A stretch of DNA of 64,000 nucleotides from Bacteroidaceae bacterium. Its GTDB lineage: Bacteria; Bacteroidota; Bacteroidia; Bacteroidales; Bacteroidaceae. The stretch's first letter is position 1; every line of letters starts with the position of its first letter. The stretch is from NCBI GenBank assembly GCA_017622495.1, contig JAGAQY010000034.1:20357-84356 (forward strand), read 5' to 3'. Below the pieces are notes generated by a model, which worked only from the letters and a program-made list of their open reading frames with translations, searched no databases and had not been told where the DNA came from. The position numbers and the translations under genes were made by a program. Shown piece after piece: positions 36,357 to 44,967 of this stretch.

Positions 36357-37790
36357 TTATGGAGCAAACAGGTCGTCGAGCAGTACTTCACTCTGAACAA
36401 TGCCACTATGTGCATTTTGTTTCACACCGTGTGTGGTAACCAATGTCAGAATGAGTGATTTTCTGGTACCTGTTTCTTCTGCGAAAAGAGTCAATTTATT
36501 CTGTAACTTGGCTTCATAGTCCTTGGTGATTTCAAATTCCTCCTTGGCATATTTCATTTCGCAGATATTGACTGTATCGTCCTTACGTTCGATGACCAAA
36601 TCAATCTGCGCTGTGGCATTACGCCATGAGCAGGCCAAGGTCTGCACTCCTGCTATACCTAACGAATGCTTGATTTGGCGGATATGGCTCAGACAAAGCC
36701 TCTCGAATGAAAGCCCGCACCACGTATTGTGCATCGGGCTATGAAGTGAAGTGGTCCAGAAATGTTCGTCCTGATAGCGGTTGTTCTTCACAAAATTGAA
36801 GTAGAAGAGCGTATAGAAATCTGTCAGCTGGTAGATGGTAGCGCTCTTCTGTCTTTTGTCACCTGCTATACGTGCGTTCCCGAAAGGTTCATATAGCCGG
36901 ATGAAGCCACATTGCTCCAATTCGTCCAGAACGACACTAAAGGCTCCGTTGTCAGTAATGCCCGTAGCATCGAGAATCTCTTGGCGGGTGAGACCGCGGC
37001 TCTTGGTAGATAGCGCTGTGACAACGTCGATATGTGGAGCAGCATTCTTGAAGAGGGCGCGGTAGAGGTCGTTGAACTCGTCCTTAAGCGGAGCATTGGG
37101 GGCAAAGAATAGCTGATCGATATTTTGGGCAAGGCTCATCGAACGGTCCATCATTGACATGTAGTAGGGAATTCCTCCCATTGCCATATAGCATTCAGCT
37201 ATCTGTCGGCGAGAGAATGAGAAACCGTACGCCTTGAAATATGCCTCGCATTCCTTCAATGTGAATGGCTCCAGCACAAGATGGTGGGTTAGGCGATTGT
37301 GTAGCCCTCCCCGGCTGCGAATAAGATTATTAATCATCCAAGAGGTTGCAGAACCACAGACAATGAGTTTGATGTCATTCCGCAACACCGCCCAACTGTT
37401 CCAGAAGTTCTCCAGTGCAGCGATAAATCCTGATTTTGCAGTGTCAAGCCAGGGCAACTCATCAATAAAAATAACCTTAGGTCCTTCAGGCAGAGTCTCC
37501 AAATAGCACGACAGCTCATAAAAAGCCAGAATCCAGTTCTTGGGGATAGACAAGCGCTCTCCCTTCGATGCTTTCTGATAGGCGATAGCAAAGTTGGTCA
37601 GTTGTTCTGACTTGGAAGCATTATGCACACCTGTCAAGAAGAAAGCGAACTTCTCGTCTGCGGCTTTGCGTATGAGAAACGTCTTGCCTACTCTTCGGCG
37701 ACCATAAACCGCTACAAACTCCGATTGACTGGACGTAAGATACGTCTTCAATGCGTCCAACTCAGATTCTCTACCTATTATTCCTTGCAT
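36357..37790 (-). CDS. AAA-family ATPase with C-terminal DUF234/nuclease-like domain
   Basis: A 477-residue ATP-binding protein. Walker A GRRRVGKTFL at residues 30-39, Walker B VIFIDELPWL at ~106-115, then a sensor-like region (LIVCGSATSWM) and a winged-helix segment (LTRQEILDATGI). The C-terminal ~130 residues fit DUF234, a PD-(D/E)xK nuclease-like fold: AQIDLVIERKDDTVNICEMKYA places D, E and K in the expected order. This family is common and poorly understood. Its start is fixed by a consensus promoter 20 nt upstream, which is overlapped by repeated TGCGCA-containing motifs that look like operators. It lies directly after the susC3 module, on the opposite strand. Confidence 0.88.
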   Translation of the reverse strand: MQGIIGRESELDALKTYLTSSQSEFVAVYGRRRVGKTFLIRKAADEKFAFFLTGVHNASKSEQLTNFAIAYQKASKGERLSIPKNWILAFYELSCYLETLPEGPKVIFIDELPWLDTAKSGFIAALENFWNSWAVLRNDIKLIVCGSATSWMINNLIRSRGGLHNRLTHHLVLEPFTLKECEAYFKAYGFSFSRRQIAECYMAMGGIPYYMSMMDRSMSLAQNIDQLFFAPNAPLKDEFNDLYRALFKNAAPHIDVVTALSTKSRGLTRQEILDATGITDNGAFSVVLDELEQCGFIRLYEPFGNARIAGDKRQKSATIYQLTDFYTLFYFNFVKNNRYQDEHFWTTSLHSPMHNTWCGLSFERLCLSHIRQIKHSLGIAGVQTLACSWRNATAQIDLVIERKDDTVNICEMKYAKEEFEITKDYEAKLQNKLTLFAEETGTRKSLILTLVTTHGVKQNAHSGIVQSEVLLDDLFAP

Positions 37791-37804
37791 GATCCTATGA
37801 TTTT

Positions 37805-37899
37805 CTGCGCAAATATAGGTAAAACATCACGTTTGCGCAAATTATTATCGGATAATCTGCGCAAGTATAGAAAAAAACGCCCCATTTGCGCAGATTATC
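37805..37899 (-). promoter_or_regulatory. promoter overlapped by four TGCGCA-centred motifs
   Basis: On the minus strand TTTG (37838-37841), a 20-nt spacer and TATATTTG (37810-37817) form a consensus promoter ending about 20 nt before the ATPase ATG. Four copies of a CTGCGCAAATAT/TTGCGCAAATTAT-like motif lie at 37805-37816, 37832-37846, 37851-37868 (inverted) and 37885-37899. Two of them cover the -7 and -33 elements. Copies 2 and 3 form a near-perfect 13-bp inverted repeat. This is the layout of a repressor operator; the regulator is not identified. Confidence 0.6.
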
Positions 37900-38003
37900 C
37901 AAGAGTTTTTACAATGTAAAGCACACCTATTATAAAATATTTTCAAACAAGGCCATTCAAAAAGAATACTTACAGCATGGTAATCATTCACATGAAGAAA
38001 AAT

Positions 38004-38030
38004 AAAAAGCCTCCCGAAAGGAGGCTTTTT
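38004..38030. terminator. terminator after rplS
   Basis: AAAAAGCCTCC, loop CGAAAG and GAGGCTTTTT give a strong hairpin with a T-tract on either strand. It lies 23 nt beyond the rplS stop. Confidence 0.92.
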
Positions 38031-38052
38031 ATATCGTGCGATAACGTAATGC

Positions 38053-38421
38053 TTAAGCTTGCTTGGTGACAACTCGTTTTTCTTTGATACGAGCCTTCTT
38101 ACCGGTAAGAGCACGCAAGTAGTACAACTTAGCGCGACGAACCTTACCAACCTTGTTCACTACGATGCTGTCGATAGCCGGTGAGTTGATGGGGAAGATA
38201 CGCTCAACACCTACAGTACCAGACATCTTACGTACAGTAAAACGCTTGTTGTAGCCGTGACCTGAGATCTTGATTACTACACCGCGGTAGAGCTGTACAC
38301 GCTCCTTGTTACCCTCGACAATACGATACGCTACGGTTACAGTGTCACCAGCCTTGAAAGCAGGAACCTGACCCTCTTTACCAGTAGCAAATGCTTCTTC
38401 AGCAATTTTAATTAAATCCAT
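38053..38421 (-). CDS. rplS: 50S ribosomal protein L19
   Basis: A 122-residue L19, a bridge protein at the 30S-50S interface. The whole length matches the family: [20 protein letters not shown], then [34 protein letters not shown] and [19 protein letters not shown]. The length is normal. It is a single gene with its own consensus promoter and a strong terminator. Confidence 0.98.
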   Translation of the reverse strand: MDLIKIAEEAFATGKEGQVPAFKAGDTVTVAYRIVEGNKERVQLYRGVVIKISGHGYNKRFTVRKMSGTVGVERIFPINSPAIDSIVVNKVGKVRRAKLYYLRALTGKKARIKEKRVVTKQA

Positions 38422-38506
38422 TTCTTTTAATTATTAATTGTTATATCGTCCCAACGCAACATATCAAGTTACTCTTCCTATGACAGCGATTGCGCGAAAG
38501 CGGGTG

Positions 38507-38538
38507 CAAAGGTATAATTTTATTATGAGACAGCCAAA
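38507..38538 (-). promoter_or_regulatory. consensus promoter of rplS
   Basis: Minus strand: TTTG (38535-38538), a 20-nt spacer and TACCTTTG (38507-38514). The -7 box is about 85 nt upstream of the rplS ATG. Confidence 0.65.
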
Positions 38539-38552
38539 TTATGCTGTTCCTT

Positions 38553-38585
38553 TTTGCCTATTCACCTAATTTTATTGTAATTTTG
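38553..38585 (+). promoter_or_regulatory. consensus promoter of the split 5'-nucleotidase pair
   Basis: TTTG (38553-38556), a 21-nt spacer and TAATTTTG (38578-38585), ending 25 nt before the ATG at 38611. It is divergent from the rplS promoter. Confidence 0.65.
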
Positions 38586-38610
38586 CCCTATAAAAGAAAA
38601 CCAAACAAGT

Positions 38611-39372
38611 ATGAGAAGAAAAATTCCGGCTTTACTACTGGCTTGTGTATTCATCCTTACAGCCTGCCACACTGGCTATGAGGTAGTTCAAGTAAGTGGC
38701 ACCCGTCACGAAATCAATACTTCGCTCGACTCATCGCCGCATGCTTTGACCACGGAATACCTCACCATATATAAAAACTATGTACATGAGATACAGGCGC
38801 CCGTGCTCGGAGTAAGCACGCAGTATATGGAGGCAGGACGCCCCGAGAGCTTGCTATCGAACCTCACGGCCGACATTCTGCGCGAAGCAGCCATGAGATA
38901 TGGCGGAACACCTGCCGATGTAGGCATCATGAACATGGGTGGACTACGCAACACACTGCCCGAGGGTAACATCACAGTGGGTGATGTATATAAGATATTC
39001 CCTTTCGAAAACAAACTGTTCACACTGACGTTGACGGGAGAGCAGCTTCTCGACCTCTTCCGCCGCTTCGCTGCGGTAGGCGGACAGGGCATCAGTGGGG
39101 CACAGCTTACCGTAAGCAAGGACGGTCAGTTGCTGGGAGCTACGGTAAACAGCAAGGCTATAGAAAAGGAGCAAAACTACCGCATAGCCACCATCGACTA
39201 TTTGGCTGAGGGGAACGACGGCATGAGCACACTACGCGAGGGCAAAGACCGTCAACTATTCGACACGCTCACCCTGCGCCAGGTGGTGACCAACTACATC
39301 ATAGAGAAAACCAAAGAGGGAAGCAAGATTGATTCGAAGATAGAGGGGAGAATCCAAATCGTAGAAGACTAA
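38611..39372 (+). CDS. 5'-nucleotidase C-terminal domain lipoprotein
   Basis: A 253-residue lipoprotein (MRRKIPALLLACVFILTAC, Cys19) consisting only of the C-terminal, substrate-binding domain of the UshA/5'-nucleotidase family. Visible are SNLTADILREAA, VGIMNMGGLRNTLPEGNITVGDVYKIFPF with the conserved N-x-G-G-[LI]-R motif, and FDTLTLRQVVTNYI. The catalytic metallophosphoesterase half is encoded by the next gene, 13 nt downstream. The two-domain enzyme is thus split and in reverse gene order. The two proteins probably assemble in the periplasm to dephosphorylate nucleotides. Confidence 0.92.
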   Translation: MRRKIPALLLACVFILTACHTGYEVVQVSGTRHEINTSLDSSPHALTTEYLTIYKNYVHEIQAPVLGVSTQYMEAGRPESLLSNLTADILREAAMRYGGTPADVGIMNMGGLRNTLPEGNITVGDVYKIFPFENKLFTLTLTGEQLLDLFRRFAAVGGQGISGAQLTVSKDGQLLGATVNSKAIEKEQNYRIATIDYLAEGNDGMSTLREGKDRQLFDTLTLRQVVTNYIIEKTKEGSKIDSKIEGRIQIVED

Positions 39373-39385
39373 AACCCACATCAGC

Positions 39386-40213
39386 ATGAAACGTTTACTA
39401 TACTTACTTATATTATTACCCATTGTACCGCTAACGCTCTCAGCACAAGCCGATAAGTATATCACCATCCTCCACACCAGCGACATGCACAGTTGCATTG
39501 AGCCTGACGGCAAGACGGGGCTGGGCGGTGTGGTACGCCGCGCGACCTTTGTAGATCAGATGCGCAAGAATAAGCCGAACACACTACTGGTCGACTGTGG
39601 TGACTTTTCGCAAGGGTCGCTCTACTACAATCTCTTCAAGGGTGAAACCGAGGTGAAGATGATGAATGCAATGGGCTACGATGTAGCTACCATCGGCAAT
39701 CACGAGTTTGACTTCGGACTCGACAACATGATGCGTATCTTCGCTATGGCCGAGTTCCCTATTGTATCTACCAATTACGACTTCACAGGAACACCCGTAG
39801 AGGCCTTCGTCCGCCCTTACCATATCATGAAGGTCGATGGAGTACGTGTAGGCTTCGTTGGAGTAGGCCCCCAACTGGAAGGCCTGGTAGCCGAGGCTAA
39901 TTGCAAGGGAGTGAAGTACCATGACCCTATCGCGGCTGCCGACTCTGTAGCTGACATCCTCAAGGAACAAAAGAGGTGCGATGTGGTAGTGTGTCTCTCA
40001 CACCTCGGTTGGAAGACGAGCAATGGCGTTGACGACGAACACCTGATAGCTGGAAGCCGTAACATAGACCTCGTACTCGGCGGACACACGCACTCATACT
40101 TCAAGGAACCGCTTTACTATAAGAACCTTGACGGCCGCGACATCATGCTGATGCACGTGGGCAAGAACGGACAGTATGTGAGCGAAACGGTGATAGGGTT
40201 AAATAAGGGTTGA
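39386..40213 (+). CDS. metallophosphoesterase, catalytic half of a split 5'-nucleotidase
   Basis: A 275-residue exported phosphoesterase (signal peptide 1-20, ending LSAQA). Metal-binding motifs of the calcineurin-like superfamily are complete: TSDMH (Asp33, His35), DCGD (residues 70-73), GNHEFD (104-109), a His in VCLSHLGWK and GGHTHS near residue 233. It matches the N-terminal domain of UshA-type 5'-nucleotidases and lacks their C-terminal domain, which is the preceding gene. Signal peptides on both place them in the periplasm. Confidence 0.93.
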   Translation: MKRLLYLLILLPIVPLTLSAQADKYITILHTSDMHSCIEPDGKTGLGGVVRRATFVDQMRKNKPNTLLVDCGDFSQGSLYYNLFKGETEVKMMNAMGYDVATIGNHEFDFGLDNMMRIFAMAEFPIVSTNYDFTGTPVEAFVRPYHIMKVDGVRVGFVGVGPQLEGLVAEANCKGVKYHDPIAAADSVADILKEQKRCDVVVCLSHLGWKTSNGVDDEHLIAGSRNIDLVLGGHTHSYFKEPLYYKNLDGRDIMLMHVGKNGQYVSETVIGLNKG

Positions 40214-40320
40214 GGGTTTATGGTTGAGGGTTTATGGTTGAGAGTTTAGAGTCCATCCATCAACCATCATCCGTCATCCATCAACCATCATCCATCAACC
40301 ATCATCCATCAACCATCATC
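40202..40320. repeat. opposed 14-bp tandem repeats between convergent genes
   Basis: From the left, copies of ATGGTTGA recur at 14-bp steps. After 40249 the complementary TCAACCAT recurs, again mostly at 14-bp steps (four copies). The two halves can pair into a long hairpin. It lies exactly between the stops of two convergent genes and may act as a bidirectional transcription barrier. Confidence 0.7.
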
Positions 40321-40321
40321 C

Positions 40322-42643
40322 CTAAAACTCATACCCGAAACTGAAGTAAGCGCCAAAGCGGTGATGCATGTCGTTCCAGTGCGCATAGAGCGAGAAGGGG
40401 CCAACCGTAGTATTGTATACGAGTCCGCCACCAAAGCCCCAGATGCCATGTCCCTCAAAGGCTTGACTAAGTTCGTCGCTACAATGGGCATAGTTCACTA
40501 TACCTGAAAGATAAAGGTCTGACGTGAGTTGCTGCCGCAAATCTACGCGCAGCACTGCCAGCTGGCGTTCTGTAAACTCGCACCCCGTGAGGCCTACGAA
40601 GGGAATCTGCTGACGGGTGTAGCGTCCAGCGAGATAACCACCAATATTATTGCCATAGACGAAGGGTACTGACTCACCAAACAGCAAGCGTACATAGGCC
40701 GCAGGTTGCACCACGGTAGTATTGCCTAAGGAGATGGCTGCCGAGGCATTGGCCTGCAGCGTCCAGAAGTTTGAACCTTCACGACTCCTATTCTTTATAT
40801 TATATACCGCCTCCAACCCATAGGCATAGCCCGAGGTGGGCAGATAGGCTGTATTGAAGAGGTTGTTGCATAGCGAAGCGTAAAGTCCTATATAAGAATC
40901 GTGGCTCTCGGTATCGGTATAGCTCCGCTCAGGCAGTTCTTCACGATAGAGGTCGTGCACCAGAAAGTAGTCATAACGGGCACCCAGACGCAAATCATAG
41001 TTACGCGATAAGATATCGGACAGATAGAGGTCGCTACCATAATAGTGATAGTTGAAGGCATGGTCGCTCTTGTTATAGAAGCGGTTGACATCGGAGAACC
41101 AATACTTCAGCGCCACGTTCACCTGCGGCATCGTGCGCCAAGCGTAGGCTGCATGAGCCTCTATCCAAGGATTGATGCTCAGGCGAGTGGTGAGGTCCAG
41201 CTTAGGGCCTGTCAGTTTGAGGCGATTGACACCTACACCAAGAAGTGCGGCCGCAGCATCCTCCGAGTCAATACGTAAGCCCAATTCCACTTGATTGAGA
41301 GGATTGCCTGTCACCGATATATCCAATACATAGGGTCCATTGCCCAACAGATGGTATTGCACTGAAGAGAAGGCTCCCAAACCATAGATGCGCTCGACGG
41401 CCTCGGTGAGCATGGACTCGTCAAAAGGTTCGCCCTCAACTATACCATATTGCCCCAGCAATGCAATGACATCATCACGTTCGGCCCCACGCACCACGAT
41501 CTGATCAATGAGCGGTTTATCCCAGTCCTGCAGAGTGGACGACTGCAAAAGAGCAGAGTCTGCAGCAAAGCAGGGCTTATCGTCTACAGGAGAGATGAAT
41601 AAGGAGAGTCTATTCCTCAGCGACTCCAGTTGCGGTTTGCTCTGTAACGCTGTCTGGTACCCTATCTCTATCAGTTGGCTCAGGCGCAATGTGTCAAAGC
41701 CCATAACAGGGAAATGCCCTACCTTAGGCATAATCAGCACATCGGTATCTCGAAGGTTCCGGCGACGCAGCTCAGCACCCATCGTACCGATAAGGCGCTC
41801 AAAAATACCTGTAAACGAACGTAGTTCGTCGACCGTTGTCGTACCCGTGTTCAGGTCTACACCAATAACGATGTCTGCACCCATATCACGCGCCACGTTC
41901 ACTGGATAGTTGTTCACAACACCGCCATCAACCAATACCATACTATCCTTATATATGGGATAGAACACACCGGGAATGGACATGCTGGCCCGCATGGACT
42001 CGGCTAAATAACCATGATTGAGTACTACGGCATCACCTGTCACCATATCTGTTGCTACACAAGCGAAAGAACGAGGAAAGACTTCATAGCTCATCGAGTC
42101 GTGGTAGGCGATAGTAAGTTCATTGAAAGTGTTGAGCAGATTCTGCCCATCAATAAGACCCGGACGCGCCAACACCTTGGGGAATGCCCGTTCACTGCTT
42201 CGGCGTACCTTAATACCTGCATCGCGATAGCGTGCATTGCTCTCCGTGCGCACATTATTGGCGTAGGGGACATTTACTTGATACCGCTGCTCAGCCATGC
42301 GCTGCGCATAGGGTTGCATGTCACGAGGCACACCATTGCTCAACAGCACTTTCCAGTCTTGCGTCATAAACAACGAGTCCATCTCATCGGCCGTATAGCC
42401 TATAGCATACAGAGCGCCTACGATGGCTCCCATGCTCGTGCCCGTCACATAGTCGATAGGAATCTGCATCTCCTCAATGAGGCGTATCACCCCCACATGT
42501 GCCGCCCCTCGGGCACCGCCACCACTCAGCACTAACCCAACCTTGGGACGTTCAACAAATAATGTTTCTATACCCTGCTGTGCACGCATCAGAAACGACA
42601 CACACAGCAACACCGCCATCACAGCACATCCTTTTTTACTCAT
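40322..42643 (-). CDS. patatin-like phospholipase with surface-antigen (Omp85-type) barrel
   Basis: A 773-residue protein. The start complementary to 42641-42643 gives signal peptide MSKKGCAVMAVLLCVSFLMRAQ; an in-frame ATG nine codons earlier adds no signal features. The patatin domain has the oxyanion loop GGGARG (residues 41-46), the nucleophile elbow GTSMG (Ser70) and DGGVVNNYP with the catalytic Asp. It is followed by a POTRA-like domain (QIVVRGAERDDVIALLGQYG) and a C-terminal barrel ending FSFGYEF. This fused architecture is the PlpD/RssA-plus-surface-antigen type of Bacteroidetes, thought to act as an outer-membrane-bound phospholipase. It is a single gene, convergent with the nucleotidase pair. 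Confidence 0.92.
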   Translation of the reverse strand: MSKKGCAVMAVLLCVSFLMRAQQGIETLFVERPKVGLVLSGGGARGAAHVGVIRLIEEMQIPIDYVTGTSMGAIVGALYAIGYTADEMDSLFMTQDWKVLLSNGVPRDMQPYAQRMAEQRYQVNVPYANNVRTESNARYRDAGIKVRRSSERAFPKVLARPGLIDGQNLLNTFNELTIAYHDSMSYEVFPRSFACVATDMVTGDAVVLNHGYLAESMRASMSIPGVFYPIYKDSMVLVDGGVVNNYPVNVARDMGADIVIGVDLNTGTTTVDELRSFTGIFERLIGTMGAELRRRNLRDTDVLIMPKVGHFPVMGFDTLRLSQLIEIGYQTALQSKPQLESLRNRLSLFISPVDDKPCFAADSALLQSSTLQDWDKPLIDQIVVRGAERDDVIALLGQYGIVEGEPFDESMLTEAVERIYGLGAFSSVQYHLLGNGPYVLDISVTGNPLNQVELGLRIDSEDAAAALLGVGVNRLKLTGPKLDLTTRLSINPWIEAHAAYAWRTMPQVNVALKYWFSDVNRFYNKSDHAFNYHYYGSDLYLSDILSRNYDLRLGARYDYFLVHDLYREELPERSYTDTESHDSYIGLYASLCNNLFNTAYLPTSGYAYGLEAVYNIKNRSREGSNFWTLQANASAAISLGNTTVVQPAAYVRLLFGESVPFVYGNNIGGYLAGRYTRQQIPFVGLTGCEFTERQLAVLRVDLRQQLTSDLYLSGIVNYAHCSDELSQAFEGHGIWGFGGGLVYNTTVGPFSLYAHWNDMHHRFGAYFSFGYEF

Positions 42644-42752
42644 CTTGTCTGAATTATGTTGCGATAACATTCAATACCCACCATTTGTTTTTAGGCACCA
42701 CCATTCACCGTCTCCCGAAGTCGCCAGATAGAAAAAAAATATGTGGCCGCCC

Positions 42753-42783
42753 TTGTCAATAAGGCAGAAAACATCTACCTTTG
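42753..42783 (+). promoter_or_regulatory. promoter of the yicC-gmk-nadD operon
   Basis: CTTG at 42752-42755, a 20-nt spacer and TACCTTTG (42776-42783) lie about 38 nt upstream of the yicC ATG at 42822. Any start before that ATG would be upstream of or in this promoter. Confidence 0.55.
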
Positions 42784-42821
42784 TCATTCTATATAGCATA
42801 ATACATACAATATATTATATA

Positions 42822-43697
42822 ATGATACTATCGATGACAGGCTACGGCAAAGCCATAGCCACCTACGGAAACAAAAAGATCTGCGCCGAAATAAAATCAC
42901 TCAACAGTAAGGCGATGGACCTCTCTACACGTATCGCCCCACTCTATCGAGAGAAAGAGATGGAGATACGCACACTCATAGCCCAATCTCTGGAACGAGG
43001 AAAGGTTGACTTCAGCCTATGGATAGAAGAGGATAGTGCCACACTGGCCACGCCGATAAACAAAGGACTTGTAGAAAGCTATTACAGACAAATCAAAAGT
43101 ATCAGCGAAACAACGGGAATCCCTGAGCCCGAAGATTGGTTTGCCACACTGCTACGAATGCCTGACGTACTAACACGCACCGAGATCAAGGAACTGAGCG
43201 ACGAGGAGTGGAACGTGGCGCGAGGGGCTGTGACCGAGGCTATCGAGAGATTGATGGAGTTTCGTCAACAGGAAGGGGCTGCATTGGAAAAGAAATTCAA
43301 TGAAAAGATCGACAACATCGCTTCACTGCTGGCCTCAATAGCACCCTACGAACAGGAGCGAACAGAAAAGATTCGTGAGCGCATACTTGAAAACCTACAA
43401 AAGAGTCTGGGCGTGGAGTATGATAACAACCGATTTGAGCAAGAACTCATCTTCTACATCGAAAAGCTTGACATCAACGAAGAGAAACAGCGCTTGACCA
43501 ATCATCTCAAATACTTCCGTGAGACCATGCAAGATGGACACGGACAGGGAAAGAAACTCGGATTCATAGCCCAGGAGATGGGACGCGAGATCAACACCAC
43601 AGGCAGCAAGAGCAATCATGCTGAAATGCAGAATATCGTGGTGAAGATGAAGGACGAGCTGGAGCAAATCAAAGAACAGGTGTTGAATGTAATGTAA
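42822..43697 (+). CDS. yicC: YicC/YloC-family endoribonuclease
   Basis: A 291-residue member of the YicC family. The start at 42822 gives the typical beginning MILSMTGYGKA; the frame stays open upstream but would cross the promoter. The family C-terminal signature is present (GKKLGFIAQEMGREINTTGSK, then EQIKEQVLNVM). YicC proteins are endoribonucleases that affect small-RNA turnover and stress growth in other bacteria. It lies 5 nt before gmk, a very common pairing. Confidence 0.95.
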   Translation: MILSMTGYGKAIATYGNKKICAEIKSLNSKAMDLSTRIAPLYREKEMEIRTLIAQSLERGKVDFSLWIEEDSATLATPINKGLVESYYRQIKSISETTGIPEPEDWFATLLRMPDVLTRTEIKELSDEEWNVARGAVTEAIERLMEFRQQEGAALEKKFNEKIDNIASLLASIAPYEQERTEKIRERILENLQKSLGVEYDNNRFEQELIFYIEKLDINEEKQRLTNHLKYFRETMQDGHGQGKKLGFIAQEMGREINTTGSKSNHAEMQNIVVKMKDELEQIKEQVLNVM

Positions 43698-43702
43698 AAA
43701 CT

Positions 43703-44275
43703 ATGACAGGAAAACTTATCATCTTCTCCGCCCCCTCGGGTTCAGGCAAGTCAACCATCATCAATTACTTGATGCAACAAGGACTTGGACTTGCCTTCTC
43801 GATATCGGCCACCAGCCGTGCCCCACGCGGCACCGAGCAACATGGTGTAGAATATTTCTTCCTCAGTCCAGAGGAATTTCGCCAGCGTATCGCCGACGGA
43901 GAATTCCTTGAATATGAGGAGGTATATCCCGACCGATTCTATGGAACCCTAAAGGCACAGGTGGAGCGTCAACTTAAGAAAGGCCAGCATGTCATTTTTG
44001 ATGTAGATGTAGTAGGAGGCTGCAACATCAAGGAATACTACGGCAACCGCGCACTCTCTATTTTCATACAACCACCCTCGATTGAGGAGTTGCGTCACCG
44101 TCTGGAGGGACGTGGCACCGATACTCCTGAAGTAATACAGCAACGCCTCGACAAGGCTGAATACGAGTTGTCTTTCTCGCCCAGATTTGACAAGATTATT
44201 GTCAATGACGATTTAGAAACAGCCAAGGCTGAGACCCTGGAAGTGATAAAGCACTTTTTGAGTTGTGAGTTGTGA
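43703..44275 (+). CDS. gmk: guanylate kinase
   Basis: A 190-residue guanylate kinase, ATP + GMP to ADP + GDP. P-loop FSAPSGSGKST near residues 8-18, the GMP-binding region (SISATSRAPRGTEQHGVEYFF) and the lid (RLEGRGTDTPEVIQQRLDKA) are all present. The last residues (LSCEL) and the stop are encoded by the first unit of a 21-bp tandem repeat (44260-44301), so the repeat has probably redefined the C-terminus without harming the core. Confidence 0.97.
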   Translation: MTGKLIIFSAPSGSGKSTIINYLMQQGLGLAFSISATSRAPRGTEQHGVEYFFLSPEEFRQRIADGEFLEYEEVYPDRFYGTLKAQVERQLKKGQHVIFDVDVVGGCNIKEYYGNRALSIFIQPPSIEELRHRLEGRGTDTPEVIQQRLDKAEYELSFSPRFDKIIVNDDLETAKAETLEVIKHFLSCEL

Positions 44276-44301
44276 ATTTTGAGTTGTGAGTTGTGAATTT
44301 T
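44260..44301. repeat. two tandem 21-bp units at the gmk stop
   Basis: Two identical units, each beginning GAGTTGTGAGTTGTGAATTT. The first unit holds the gmk stop codon (44273-44275). Similar simple repeats occupy several gene ends in this window. Confidence 0.75.
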
Positions 44302-44349
44302 GAGTGTAGCGATTATCGTCCATCGTTAACCGTTAACCGTTCATCGTCA

Positions 44350-44964
44350 ATGAAGCGTATCGGAATTTTTGGAGGTTCATTCAATCCTATACATTTGGGG
44401 CATACTGCGCTTGCTGCATCCATCTGCGACTTGGGAGTTGTAGATGAGGCATGGCTAATGGTGAGTCCGCAAAACCCTCTTAAGCGCAATCTCGAGCTGC
44501 TTGACGAGAACGAACGCCTCAAAATGGCACAATTGGCAGTAGCCCCCTACTCCACACTACGTGCATGTGATTTTGAGTTTACTCTTCCACGACCATCCTA
44601 TACATACCACACCCTGAAAGCTCTACGCTCGAGTTATCCCGAATGCGAATTTAGCCTCATCATTGGCGAAGACAACTGGCTGCATTTCGACCGTTGGTAT
44701 CGCTATGAGGAGATTCTACGCGAGACACACCTAATTGTATATCCGCGTCACGAACAGCAGACAACAGGCAAGCAACAGCCACAGGGACTAAAGACCATAC
44801 ATCACTCTGAAATAATAAATCACGATTTCGAAATGCCTCTGTTTCCATATAGTTCCACCGAAATACGTCACCTCCTGGCCCAAGGGAAAAGCGCCAGCCA
44901 CATGCTGCATCCCGACGTAGAAGCATACATTAAGGAAAAGGCCTTTTACACCAAAAACGAATAA
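44350..44964 (+). CDS. nadD: nicotinate-mononucleotide adenylyltransferase
   Basis: A 204-residue NadD, which converts nicotinate mononucleotide plus ATP to deamido-NAD in NAD synthesis. The start at 44350 gives MKRIGIFGGSFNPIHLGH, with the adenylyltransferase GxFNPxHxGH motif at the very N-terminus. A start 19 codons earlier would be encoded by repeat sequence and is rejected. SLIIGEDNW and the C-terminal SSTEIR motif are present. It is the third gene of the yicC-gmk-nadD operon, a typical arrangement. Confidence 0.96.
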   Translation: MKRIGIFGGSFNPIHLGHTALAASICDLGVVDEAWLMVSPQNPLKRNLELLDENERLKMAQLAVAPYSTLRACDFEFTLPRPSYTYHTLKALRSSYPECEFSLIIGEDNWLHFDRWYRYEEILRETHLIVYPRHEQQTTGKQQPQGLKTIHHSEIINHDFEMPLFPYSSTEIRHLLAQGKSASHMLHPDVEAYIKEKAFYTKNE

Positions 44965-44967
44965 AAC

